Shown: positions 5,580-12,628 of the stretch, in pieces
Position numbering within the stretch: position 1 is the first letter of the stretch
Layout: each line of letters begins with the position of its first letter
Assembly (NCBI GenBank): GCA_946495905.1
Contig: CAMMEP010000040.1
Span: 1-12,691, forward strand
DNA: 12,691 nucleotides
Source: an uncultured Clostridium sp.
GTDB lineage: Bacteria; Bacillota; Clostridia; TANB77; CAG-508
Direction of reading: 5' to 3'
The notes under the pieces: generated by a model
Seen by the model: the letters and a program-made list of their open reading frames with translations, nothing else
The model's database searches: none
Told to the model about the DNA's origin: nothing
Made by a program: the position numbers and the translations under genes

Positions 5580-7790
5580 ATGAAAGAGAATAAAAAGCAG
5601 ATTATTATAATCTTTCTTATATTTCTATTTCTTATAGCAGTAGGAGTAGCCTATATGACCTATATGTTAGACAGAATAGAAGCCAATACCAACAATAGCA
5701 TAGAAACCATTGTAAAAAATGATGCCAATAATTTAAAAACAGAAATAACAGAACAAAAAGCAATTTTACAATCTATTACTAATGAAGTTTTACTAGAAGA
5801 AGTTGTAAATCGTGAAAAGATTTTTGATATGTTCGAAAGAAGCGATATAACAAGTAGATTCATTAGAATGGCAATTATGTATGAAGATGGAACAACCATA
5901 ACAAACGATGGTTATGAAGTAAATTATGCAGAGGAAATAGACAATTTCATTTCAAATAATGACATTCATGTTTCGGAAAATAGGATAAGTAAAATAGATG
6001 GAGAAGAAATTAATATCTATTCACAAGCAATCGAACTAGAAAATGAGAAAATAGCCATTCTTTTAATTGTAAAAACAGATTCGTATAAAGACATTTTTTC
6101 CAATAAGGTTTTTGAAGGAAGCGGATTTAGTTATATTGTAGACAAAACAGGAACTATTATTGTAAGTGCAAATGCAGATAAGAATACTGGAAATCTAATA
6201 GAAAATATTGAACAGATGTTGATAGAAAGTTCTAAAGAGAGGTTTGAGGCAAATAAAAACACAGTAGAAGCGAATATTGAAAATGGAGTACCTGGTACAA
6301 GAACTCTGCAAACAGCAAACGGAAAATATTATATGGTATATGAACCAATTGGAGTAAATGATTGGGCAATTGTAACCTTTATTCCATCAATAGCGATTGC
6401 AGGAGAAGCAAATAATGCACTTCTTATTACCTTTATCTTATCGGTTATTGTAATACTAATCATTTTATCAATTTGCATTTATATTGTAATTTCAAATAAT
6501 AGAAAACAAAATCAGTTATTTGAATATGCCTATATCGACCCAGTAACCAAAAGAGGTAATATATATTATTTTAGAAAAAATGGACAAGAAATATTAGAAA
6601 AAAGAAAACAAAAGCAAACTCCTAATAAGCAATATATCGCTATACTAGATATCAATAAGTTTAAAATGATAAATAAAGCATATGGTTATAAAACAGGAGA
6701 CACGATTTTAAAAGGGATTGGTGATGAACTAGAAAGAATATTAGGTAAAGAAAGTTTGATTGCTAGATATTCGAATGATTATTTTTCGGTACTGTTTGAA
6801 TATAACGAAAATATTCAAAAAATACTAAACAAAATGGTAAGAAACATCGAAAACTTAAAAATAGAAGATAACGTGTATAATCTTTCTGTAAATATAGGAA
6901 TATATCAATTAACAGAGGAAGATAGTAATATTTCAGAAGCAATGGACAAGGCAATTATTGCACATTCTGCATCAAAGGGAGATGTATTTGATAAATTCCA
7001 TATTTATGATAAAAAAATGGAGAAGGAATTGGAGAAAGAAAGCAAAATAGAACATGAAATGAATACTGCATTAGCAAATAAAGAATTTAAAGTGTATTAT
7101 CAACCAAAAGTATATACAAAAGACGAAAATTTATATGGTGCAGAAGCATTGGTAAGATGGGAACATAATGGAAAAATGATACTACCAAGTGAGTTTATAC
7201 CATTGTTCGAGAAAAACAAATTCATATTAAAATTAGACTTGTATATTTTTGAACAAGTGTGTAAGGACATGAATGCATGGAAAGAAAAATATGGAAAAGT
7301 GCCAGTTGTTTCAGTAAATGTATCAAGAGAACACTTCTTAGAAGAGCATTTTTTGGAAAAATATATGTTGATTGCTTCAAAATATGGAGTAGATACAAAC
7401 AAAATCGATTTAGAAATTACAGAAAGTGCTACGATAGAAGCGGGAATTGATATTATTGAGATAATGAATAAAATGAAAGAATTAGGATTCTTAATTTCCA
7501 TTGATGATTTTGGAACAGGATATTCCTCTTTAAGTACATTGCAAGATATGCCAGCAGATATCTTAAAAATTGATAAATCATTTGTAGATAGAATAGGCAA
7601 AAATGAGAAGAATATGATAGATTATATCTTAACAATGGCAAAAGAATTAAAGCTAATAACCATTGCAGAAGGAGTAGAAAACAAGGAACAAAGAGATTAT
7701 CTTTTAGAGAAAGGTTGTGACATAATACAAGGATATTATTATGCAAAACCAATGCCAGAAGAGGAGTTTGAGGGTTATATAGAGAAATAG
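5580..7790 (+). CDS. Membrane Cache-GGDEF-EAL protein, probable c-di-GMP phosphodiesterase
   Basis: A 736-residue signalling protein likely to hydrolyse cyclic di-GMP in response to an extracellular ligand. Seen in order: membrane helix (about 8-30), an extracellular Cache-like sensor (about 31-275, with the strand SGFSYIVDKTGTIIVS), a second membrane helix (about 280-305), a GGDEF-fold domain (about 315-480) and an EAL domain (about 490-736). The signature GGDEF loop reads SNDYF (398-402), so cyclase activity is very unlikely; the domain may instead bind GTP or regulate. The EAL active site looks complete: EALVRW (522-527), N580 in SVNVS, E612 in LEITES, the DDFGTGYSSL loop (642-651), K663 in LKIDKSF, E697 in TIAEGVE, and Q717 in IIQGYY. 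The start is set by AAAGGAGA at 5566-5573. The gene has its own promoter. It follows the pilin-like surface protein, and surface structures are common c-di-GMP outputs, but a functional link is inference. Confidence 0.95.
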   Translation: MKENKKQIIIIFLIFLFLIAVGVAYMTYMLDRIEANTNNSIETIVKNDANNLKTEITEQKAILQSITNEVLLEEVVNREKIFDMFERSDITSRFIRMAIMYEDGTTITNDGYEVNYAEEIDNFISNNDIHVSENRISKIDGEEINIYSQAIELENEKIAILLIVKTDSYKDIFSNKVFEGSGFSYIVDKTGTIIVSANADKNTGNLIENIEQMLIESSKERFEANKNTVEANIENGVPGTRTLQTANGKYYMVYEPIGVNDWAIVTFIPSIAIAGEANNALLITFILSVIVILIILSICIYIVISNNRKQNQLFEYAYIDPVTKRGNIYYFRKNGQEILEKRKQKQTPNKQYIAILDINKFKMINKAYGYKTGDTILKGIGDELERILGKESLIARYSNDYFSVLFEYNENIQKILNKMVRNIENLKIEDNVYNLSVNIGIYQLTEEDSNISEAMDKAIIAHSASKGDVFDKFHIYDKKMEKELEKESKIEHEMNTALANKEFKVYYQPKVYTKDENLYGAEALVRWEHNGKMILPSEFIPLFEKNKFILKLDLYIFEQVCKDMNAWKEKYGKVPVVSVNVSREHFLEEHFLEKYMLIASKYGVDTNKIDLEITESATIEAGIDIIEIMNKMKELGFLISIDDFGTGYSSLSTLQDMPADILKIDKSFVDRIGKNEKNMIDYILTMAKELKLITIAEGVENKEQRDYLLEKGCDIIQGYYYAKPMPEEEFEGYIEK

Positions 7791-7806
7791 GGTATTATTA
7801 ATAAAG

Positions 7807-7835
7807 TTCTAAGGTTGCAAATTGTGACCTTAGAA
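7807..7835. repeat. Palindromic repeat copy A (core TTGCAAATTGTGACC)
   Basis: A 29-base hairpin. The outer arms TTCTAAGGT (7807-7815) and ACCTTAGAA (7827-7835) pair perfectly. The inner bases TGCAAATTGTG also pair if G-U pairs are allowed, leaving one central base. There is no T tract, so it is not a standard terminator, although it sits 17 bases after the EAL gene's stop. Confidence 0.7.
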
Positions 7836-7847
7836 AATAATAGGTCA

Positions 7848-7882
7848 TAAACTTGATGTCACAAATTGTGATATCAAGTTTA
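7848..7882. repeat. Palindromic repeat copy B (core TCACAAATTGTGA)
   Basis: A 35-base hairpin. The outer arms TAAACTTGAT (7848-7857) and ATCAAGTTTA (7873-7882) pair perfectly, one G/T pair follows, and then TCACAA / TTGTGA pair around a single central A. The core matches the other copies, but the outer arms are different from copy A and still self-complementary. It lies about 40 bases upstream of the ORF6N-gene promoter. Confidence 0.75.
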
Positions 7883-7921
7883 ATGTAAGGTTAAGCAAAA
7901 TATTAAAATATATAAAAATTA

Positions 7922-7950
7922 TTGACAAATACAAACAAATGTTTTATAAT
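7922..7950 (+). promoter_or_regulatory. Perfect-consensus promoter for the ORF6N gene
   Basis: TTGACA (7922-7927), a 17-base spacer, and TATAAT (7945-7950), an exact sigma-A consensus. Such a strong promoter usually implies repression by a bound protein (inference). Confidence 0.85.
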
Positions 7951-7951
7951 G

Positions 7952-7961
7952 GTTACGTAAC
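7952..7961. promoter_or_regulatory. Palindrome GTTACGTAAC at the expected transcription start
   Basis: A perfect 10-base palindrome begins one base after the -10 box and covers the expected +1. This placement suits a repressor operator. No experimental support and no regulator match is known to me. Confidence 0.35.
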
Positions 7962-7984
7962 ATAAACAAAAAGGACGTGATATT

Positions 7985-8908
7985 ATGGAACAAAACAATA
8001 ATATCGTACCAAGAAATGTAGAATTAGATGAAACAATATATGACACAGAGAAAATTAAGAATTTAATTTATAACATAAGAGGAAAACAGGTAATGCTAGA
8101 TAGTGATGTAGCAATGTTGTATCACTATGAGACGAGAAAGATTAATCAGACTGTAAAAAGAAATATAGAGAGATTTCCAGAGAACTTTTGTTTTCAATTA
8201 ACGGAAAATGAAATAGAATGTTTAAGATCACAATTTGTGATCTTAAACAAGAATGGAAGAGGTCAACATAGTAAATATTTACCATATGCATTTACAGAAC
8301 AGGGAATTACAATGCTTTCAGGGCTATTAAAAAATGAAGTAGCAGTTCAAGTAAGCATAAACATCATGAATGCCTTTGTAGAAATGCGAAAATTTATAGC
8401 AAACAATGGACAAATATTTTCAAGATTAACAAATGTAGAATACAGACTTCTAGAACACGATAAAAAATTTGACGAAGTATTTAATGAATTACAAAAAAAT
8501 GAAGAAAATAAATTTCAGCAACAAATATTTTATAATGGGCAAATCTATGATGCATATAGTTTAATTGTAGATATTATTAAATCTGCTAAGGAGAAAATTA
8601 TAATCATTGACAATTACATAGATGATAGTATATTAAAAATGTTATCTAAAAAGGAAAATAATGTGGAAGTAGTTATTCTAACATCTCCCAGCACAAAAAT
8701 AAGTAAATTGGATGTTACGAAGTTTAATAAACAATATCCTACATTAAAACTAGCAACCACAAATAATTTCCATGATAGATTTATTTTAATTGATAATTGC
8801 ACTTTGTATCACTGCGGAGCATCTTTGAAAGATTTAGGAAAGAAATGCTTTGCTATTAACAAAATAGAAGATAGCAAATTTATAAAATTTGTTGAACAAA
8901 TTATTTAA
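7985..8908 (+). CDS. ORF6N-domain DNA-binding protein with C-terminal phospholipase-D-like domain
   Basis: A 307-residue protein. The N-terminal ORF6N domain (about 22-115) shows the family pattern IRGKQVMLDSDVAMLYHYET, INQTVKRNIERFPENFCFQLT, LRSQFVI and YLPYAFTEQGITML. This domain occurs in phage antirepressor-like and chromosomal DNA-binding proteins. A linker helix (about 118-180) leads to a C-terminal alpha/beta domain (about 181-305) with FHDRFILID (H263, R265, D270), an HxKx4D phospholipase-D/nuclease-type motif with Arg for Lys, followed by GASLKDLG, which sits where GSxN occurs in PLD enzymes. Only one such motif is present, so an active form would need a dimer. The start is set by AAGGA (7971-7975) 9 bases upstream. 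A perfect 31-bp palindrome at 8219-8249 encodes C79-N88. Similar palindromes flank the gene on both sides. No other phage gene is nearby, so this appears to be a solitary chromosomal gene. Its target DNA and enzymatic activity are unknown. Confidence 0.88.
   Translation: MEQNNNIVPRNVELDETIYDTEKIKNLIYNIRGKQVMLDSDVAMLYHYETRKINQTVKRNIERFPENFCFQLTENEIECLRSQFVILNKNGRGQHSKYLPYAFTEQGITMLSGLLKNEVAVQVSINIMNAFVEMRKFIANNGQIFSRLTNVEYRLLEHDKKFDEVFNELQKNEENKFQQQIFYNGQIYDAYSLIVDIIKSAKEKIIIIDNYIDDSILKMLSKKENNVEVVILTSPSTKISKLDVTKFNKQYPTLKLATTNNFHDRFILIDNCTLYHCGASLKDLGKKCFAINKIEDSKFIKFVEQII
8219..8249. repeat. Palindromic repeat copy C, inside the ORF6N gene
   Basis: A perfect 31-base palindrome: a 15-base left arm TGTTTAAGATCACAA (8219-8233), a central T (8234), and the exact reverse complement at 8235-8249. 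It starts on a codon boundary and encodes C-L-R-S-Q-F-V-I-L-N of the ORF6N domain. The centre GATCACAATTTGTGATC is the same type of core as the intergenic copies. Confidence 0.85.
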
Positions 8909-8912
8909 TAAG

Positions 8913-8937
8913 AACTGGTCGCAAATTGCGACCAGTT
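8913..8937. repeat. Palindromic repeat copy D (core GTCGCAAATTGCGAC)
   Basis: A perfect 25-base palindrome: AACTGGTCGCAA (8913-8924), central A (8925), TTGCGACCAGTT (8926-8937). It begins 4 bases after the ORF6N stop codon. A purine-rich stretch rather than a T tract follows, so it is not a classical intrinsic terminator. Confidence 0.8.
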
Positions 8938-8954
8938 AGAAAAAATGTATAAAT

Positions 8955-8979
8955 TTAAGGTATCAATTTGTCGCCTCAA
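8955..8979. repeat. Degenerate palindromic repeat copy E
   Basis: The same 12+1+12 layout as copy D (left arm TTAAGGTATCAA, centre T, right arm TTGTCGCCTCAA), with three mismatches and one G/T pair. It looks like a decayed member of the family, 17 bases after copy D. On its own it would not be called; the spacing and core make it plausible. Confidence 0.45.
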
Positions 8980-9015
8980 GTTGAAAAGAAAAATTGATTC
9001 ATTTTATAATTTTTA

Positions 9016-9024
9016 TGATATAAT
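9016..9024 (+). promoter_or_regulatory. Extended -10 promoter for nnrD
   Basis: TGATATAAT: a perfect TATAAT (9019-9024) with an upstream TGn. A weak -35-like TTGATT (8994-8999) lies 19 bases upstream. Position and -10 strength suit independent expression of nnrD. Confidence 0.55.
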
Positions 9025-9058
9025 GCTTTTATAAATTTTCAGAAAGGAATCAAATTCT

Positions 9059-9955
9059 ATGTTAGAAATAAACGAATTCACTTACGAAATAGAAACAAAA
9101 GACATAAAAAATAAATTTGTCAATAGACCAAGTGACACTAATAAAGGAGATTTTGGTTATGTTGGAATAATGGGAGGCTCCATAGAATATTCAGGAGCAG
9201 TAAAGCTTGCCAATTTAAGTGCATCTGCCATGAGAGCAGGCTGTGGCATAGTTAGATTAATTATACCAAAAGGAATTGCGAAAGCAGCAGCACCATATTT
9301 ATTAGAGCAAACCATATTTCCAATGATAGACAAGGACGATCAAATGGTGTTTTCAGAAAAACAAATAGATGAGGCTTTAACAAAATTAAAAGCTTTAGCA
9401 ATAGGTATGGGCTGGGGAAAATCAAAAGAATATAAAAAAATACTAGAATACATTTTAAACAACTATAGTCTACCTGTTGTAATAGATGCAGACGGTTTAA
9501 ATACGCTAGCGAAAATGAATATGAGCATTTTGCAAAATACAAAATGTAAGCTAATCCTTACGCCACATCTAAAAGAATTTGAAAGATTGAGCAAAATAGA
9601 AATAGAAGATATAAATAAAGATGAAATAACCATAGCAAAAGATTTTGCTAAACAATACAAAGTTATTCTATTACTAAAAGGTCCTACAACAATAGTAACA
9701 AATGGAGAAAAAGTATATCTAGTAAAAAGAGGATGTCCTGGTATGGCAACAGCAGGAAGTGGAGATATACTGTCTGGAATTTTGGTAGGATTGCTTGGAT
9801 ATAATGAGCCAGATATATTGACCGTTGCTGCAGGTGCATATTTAAATGGAGTTGCAGGAGAAATAGCACAGGAAAAATTTACAGACATAAGTATGATAGC
9901 ATCGGATACAGTAAAATGCTTGCCAGAAGCTATAAAAAAGATAAGAGAAGAATGA
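9059..9955 (+). CDS. nnrD: ADP-dependent NAD(P)H-hydrate dehydratase
   Basis: This enzyme repairs damaged nicotinamide cofactors by dehydrating the S form of NAD(P)H-hydrate using ADP. The 298-residue protein is a single ribokinase-like domain. Seen motifs: GYVGIMGGSIEYSGA (33-47), AGCGIVRL (60-67), AIGMGWG (114-120), VIDADGLN (141-148), LTPHLKEFERL (167-177; most relatives have LTPHPGE), LLKGPTTIVT (205-214) and the nucleotide/catalytic loop GCPGMATAGSGDILSG (225-240, with D236). The N-terminal epimerase domain found in bifunctional Nnr proteins is absent, and no separate epimerase is seen in the window. The start is supported by AAAGGA (9043-9048) at 10 bases and a promoter just upstream. 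The stop is 81 bases before copZ, so read-through into the copper genes is possible; a functional link is not evident. Confidence 0.95.
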   Translation: MLEINEFTYEIETKDIKNKFVNRPSDTNKGDFGYVGIMGGSIEYSGAVKLANLSASAMRAGCGIVRLIIPKGIAKAAAPYLLEQTIFPMIDKDDQMVFSEKQIDEALTKLKALAIGMGWGKSKEYKKILEYILNNYSLPVVIDADGLNTLAKMNMSILQNTKCKLILTPHLKEFERLSKIEIEDINKDEITIAKDFAKQYKVILLLKGPTTIVTNGEKVYLVKRGCPGMATAGSGDILSGILVGLLGYNEPDILTVAAGAYLNGVAGEIAQEKFTDISMIASDTVKCLPEAIKKIREE

Positions 9956-9984
9956 TATAAATTATGAATAAAAGATTATTTTAG

Positions 9985-9999
9985 GTCGCAATTTATGAC
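9985..9999. repeat. Degenerate palindromic repeat copy F
   Basis: GTCGCAATTTATGAC: a 15-base core with six of seven positions pairing (one as G/T) around a central T. It closely matches copy D's GTCGCAAATTGCGAC. The outer arms no longer pair well. It lies between nnrD and copZ, so it is a probable eroded member of the family seen upstream. Confidence 0.5.
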
Positions 10000-10036
10000 G
10001 CACTTAAATTGCTAAAAATATAAGGAGGTTTTAGGT

Positions 10037-10243
10037 ATGAAAGAACTAAGTTTAAAAATTAAAGGAATGCATTGTACAGGATGTAGTACAAGATTGGAGA
10101 AAGTATTAAACAATCAAGACGGAGTTGAAAATACCAAAGTTAGCTTTGAGGAAGCAAAAGCAGAAATAAAATTTGATGAAAGCAAAATAAGTTTAGATCA
10201 AATAAAAGAGGCTATTGTAGATGCTGGCTTTGAAGCAGAATAA
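10037..10243 (+). CDS. copZ: CopZ-like copper chaperone (heavy-metal-associated domain protein)
   Basis: A 68-residue protein consisting of one HMA (ferredoxin-like beta-alpha-beta-beta-alpha-beta) domain. The metal-binding motif is GMHCTGC with C13 and C16, and the later pattern V-x-N-x-x-V and the ending AIVDAGFEAE fit the family and its usual length. Such proteins bind Cu(I) in the cytoplasm and pass it to the copper ATPase. The start is supported by a strong TAAGGAGGT at 10021-10029. The gene is 36 bases upstream of copA in the same direction, so the two very likely form an operon. No clear promoter is visible in the 81 bases after nnrD, and no CsoR/CopY gene is present in the window. Mercury-binding MerP-like function is an alternative, but the neighbour favours copper. 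Confidence 0.88.
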   Translation: MKELSLKIKGMHCTGCSTRLEKVLNNQDGVENTKVSFEEAKAEIKFDESKISLDQIKEAIVDAGFEAE

Positions 10244-10279
10244 CAAGTTTATGCTTTGGGTGGAGGAAAGTGATAAAAA

Positions 10280-12628
10280 ATGAAAAAAGTTTTATTAAAA
10301 ATAGATGGTATGACATGTAGTGCCTGCTCTAGTGGATTAGAGAAATATTTAAGTAAGCAAGATGGAATCCTAAATGCTACTGTTAATTTGGTAATGAACA
10401 ATGCAAGTGTGGAGTATGATGAGAAAAAATTAGATATTCCTCAAATAGAAAAATTTGTACAAAAAGCAGGTTTTGAAAGCTTAGGTATCGATAATTTGCA
10501 AAAAGAAGAAAAGAAAAAATCAAGAGAAAAGTATAAATTATGGGGATTTACTATTATTGCGATACTAACACTATACATTGCTATGGGTCATATGATTGGA
10601 TTACCAGAAGTACCTTTTTTAGGAATGCATACACATCCTATTAATTATACAATTGTTTTACTAATTCTTAGCATTATTTCTATTATCATGGGATGGGATA
10701 TTCTAAAAAATGGATACAAGAACCTAATCCATAAAACAGCTAATATGGATACTTTGGTTGGATTAGGCGTTTTAAGTAGTTTTCTATATAGCCTTTATGG
10801 CACTTATATGATTTTAAAAGGACACCACGAATATGTAGAAAATCTATATTTTGAATCGGTTGTTATTATCCTTTTCTTTATTCATATTGGTAGATATGTT
10901 GAAGCACGTAATAAAGATAAAACAAAAGAAGCAATACAAAGTTTGATGATGATAACTCCAAATAAAGCGACAATTTTAAAAGAAGGAAAAGAAAAAGAAG
11001 TAACTCTTGATGAGATTATAAAAGGAGACATTGTTATTTGCAGACCAGGTGAGAAAATTGCAGTTGATGGAGAAGTAGTAGAAGGTAGCACACATATCGA
11101 TGAATCTTTTGTTACAGGAGAAAGTACACCTTCTAAAAAGGAAATAGGAAGTAAAGTAATTGCAGGAAGTATTAATTATGAAGGAACAATACAATATAAA
11201 GCAGAAAAAATAGGAAAAGAATCTACAGTTTCCGAAATTGTAAGAATGGTAGTAGAGGCAACTAATACTAAAGCTCCTATTGCAAAAATTGCAGATAAAA
11301 TTAGTGGCTATTTTGTTCCAGCTATTATGATATTAGCTGTTGTATCTGCTATTGTATGGCTCATTATTGGCCAAACTTTCGGTTTTGCAATAAATGTATT
11401 TATTACAGTTTTAGTAGTTGCATGTCCATGTAGCCTTGGACTAGCTACACCACTTGCCATAGTAGTATCATCTGGAGTAGCAAGCAAGGAAGGAATTTTA
11501 ATAAAAAACAGTGAAAGCCTAGAAAATGCACATAAGGTAAAAACGGTTGTGTTTGATAAAACAGGTACTCTTACAAAAGGTAAATTAAGCGTAAGTAAGA
11601 TGTTTAATTACACGGAGCATAGCCTAGATGATGGAAATAAAAAGGTGACTTTAGAAAAATCAAGAGAAGATTTAGAAGAAGTAGTAGAACTAAGTAAAAC
11701 AGATGCAGAGATTATAAAAATCGTAGCAAGTATTGAAAATAAATCAGAACATCCAATTGCAAGAGGAATTGTAAATTTTGCTACCGAAAATAAAGTACAA
11801 CTTGAAACAATAGAAAACTTTAAAAATATTGCTGGTTATGGTGTTTATGCAGAATATAACAATAAAAGCTATTTAATTGGTAATAGCAAATTAATGAAAG
11901 AAAATAATGTGAATATAGAAAAAGCAATAAAAGATGAAGATGAGTTAGAAGCAGAAGGAAACAGTATTTTATTTGTTGCAGAAGCCGAAAAGATAATAGA
12001 AAATGACAGTGTACAAGTAGACAATGAAAATTCAGAAACTAGAGAAAAATACACTTATAAACTAATAGCTCTAATTGGAGTAAAAGATATAATAAAAGAT
12101 TCGGCAAGCGATGTAGTCGAAAAACTAAAAAATAAAAATATTAATGTAGTAATGCTAACAGGAGATAACGAAAAAACTGCAAAAGCAATCGCAGACAGTA
12201 TTAGTATCACAGAAGTAATTGCAAATGTGCTTCCAAAAGAAAAAGCAGAAAAGATAAAAGAATTAAAACAAACAGGGCTAGTTATGATGTGCGGAGATGG
12301 TATTAATGACAGTGTAAGTTTAGTTACAGCTGATATAGGTGTGGCAGTAGGAAGTGGCACTGACATCGCAATGGATAGTAGTGATGTAGTACTAATGAAA
12401 GATAATTTAGAAAAAATACCAGAGCTTATGGACATTAGCAAAAGAACTATAAGAAATATTAAACAAAACCTATTTTGGGCATTTTTCTATAATATCTGTA
12501 TGTTACCAATTGCCATGGGAGTATTTTCTGTATGGGGATTAACCATGAATCCAATGTTTGCATCACTTGCAATGACTTTAAGTAGTATTACGGTTACACT
12601 AAATAGTTTGAGATTAAGAAAAATATAA
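10280..12628 (+). CDS. copA: Copper-exporting P1B-type ATPase CopA
   Basis: A 782-residue membrane pump that uses ATP to expel Cu(I). Seen: one N-terminal HMA domain with GMTCSAC (C13, C16), membrane helices from about residue 88, the actuator loop TGES (279-282), the ion-site motif CPC (382-384) in VACPCSLGLATPLA, the phosphorylation motif DKTGT (D426), the P1B nucleotide-site HP (H491-P492), GDGIND (672-677), and the Cu(I)-type membrane residues Y737-N738 and M765 with S768-S769. These motifs together point to copper/silver rather than zinc/cadmium. The GDGIND motif is followed by SVSLV instead of the common APALA/SPALA. Two charged insertions, about 444-475 and 568-592, enlarge the nucleotide-binding part. 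The start ATG follows GGAGG (10262-10266) at a rather long 13 bases. Operon with copZ. No terminator is visible in the 63 bases that follow. Confidence 0.96.
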   Translation: MKKVLLKIDGMTCSACSSGLEKYLSKQDGILNATVNLVMNNASVEYDEKKLDIPQIEKFVQKAGFESLGIDNLQKEEKKKSREKYKLWGFTIIAILTLYIAMGHMIGLPEVPFLGMHTHPINYTIVLLILSIISIIMGWDILKNGYKNLIHKTANMDTLVGLGVLSSFLYSLYGTYMILKGHHEYVENLYFESVVIILFFIHIGRYVEARNKDKTKEAIQSLMMITPNKATILKEGKEKEVTLDEIIKGDIVICRPGEKIAVDGEVVEGSTHIDESFVTGESTPSKKEIGSKVIAGSINYEGTIQYKAEKIGKESTVSEIVRMVVEATNTKAPIAKIADKISGYFVPAIMILAVVSAIVWLIIGQTFGFAINVFITVLVVACPCSLGLATPLAIVVSSGVASKEGILIKNSESLENAHKVKTVVFDKTGTLTKGKLSVSKMFNYTEHSLDDGNKKVTLEKSREDLEEVVELSKTDAEIIKIVASIENKSEHPIARGIVNFATENKVQLETIENFKNIAGYGVYAEYNNKSYLIGNSKLMKENNVNIEKAIKDEDELEAEGNSILFVAEAEKIIENDSVQVDNENSETREKYTYKLIALIGVKDIIKDSASDVVEKLKNKNINVVMLTGDNEKTAKAIADSISITEVIANVLPKEKAEKIKELKQTGLVMMCGDGINDSVSLVTADIGVAVGSGTDIAMDSSDVVLMKDNLEKIPELMDISKRTIRNIKQNLFWAFFYNICMLPIAMGVFSVWGLTMNPMFASLAMTLSSITVTLNSLRLRKI

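Noticed and set aside
7807..7882. Hairpins A and B as intrinsic terminators of the EAL gene
   Set aside because: Neither is followed by a T tract, and their core is shared with copies inside a gene and in other gaps.
7985..8908. A prophage around the ORF6N gene
   Set aside because: The neighbours are housekeeping or signalling genes (EAL protein, nnrD, copZ/copA); no structural, lysis, integrase or replication genes and no attachment sites are seen.
7807..8979. The repeated palindromes as a CRISPR array
   Set aside because: Spacing is irregular, one copy is within a gene, arms differ between copies, and there are no uniform spacers or cas genes.
95..12441. Many minus-strand open frames of 60-208 codons across the window (for example 3702-4328, 7100-7600, 9463-9888)
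   Set aside because: They lie opposite well-supported + strand genes, are rich in Leu/Phe/Ser as expected for the complement of A-rich coding sequence, and lack recognisable domains.
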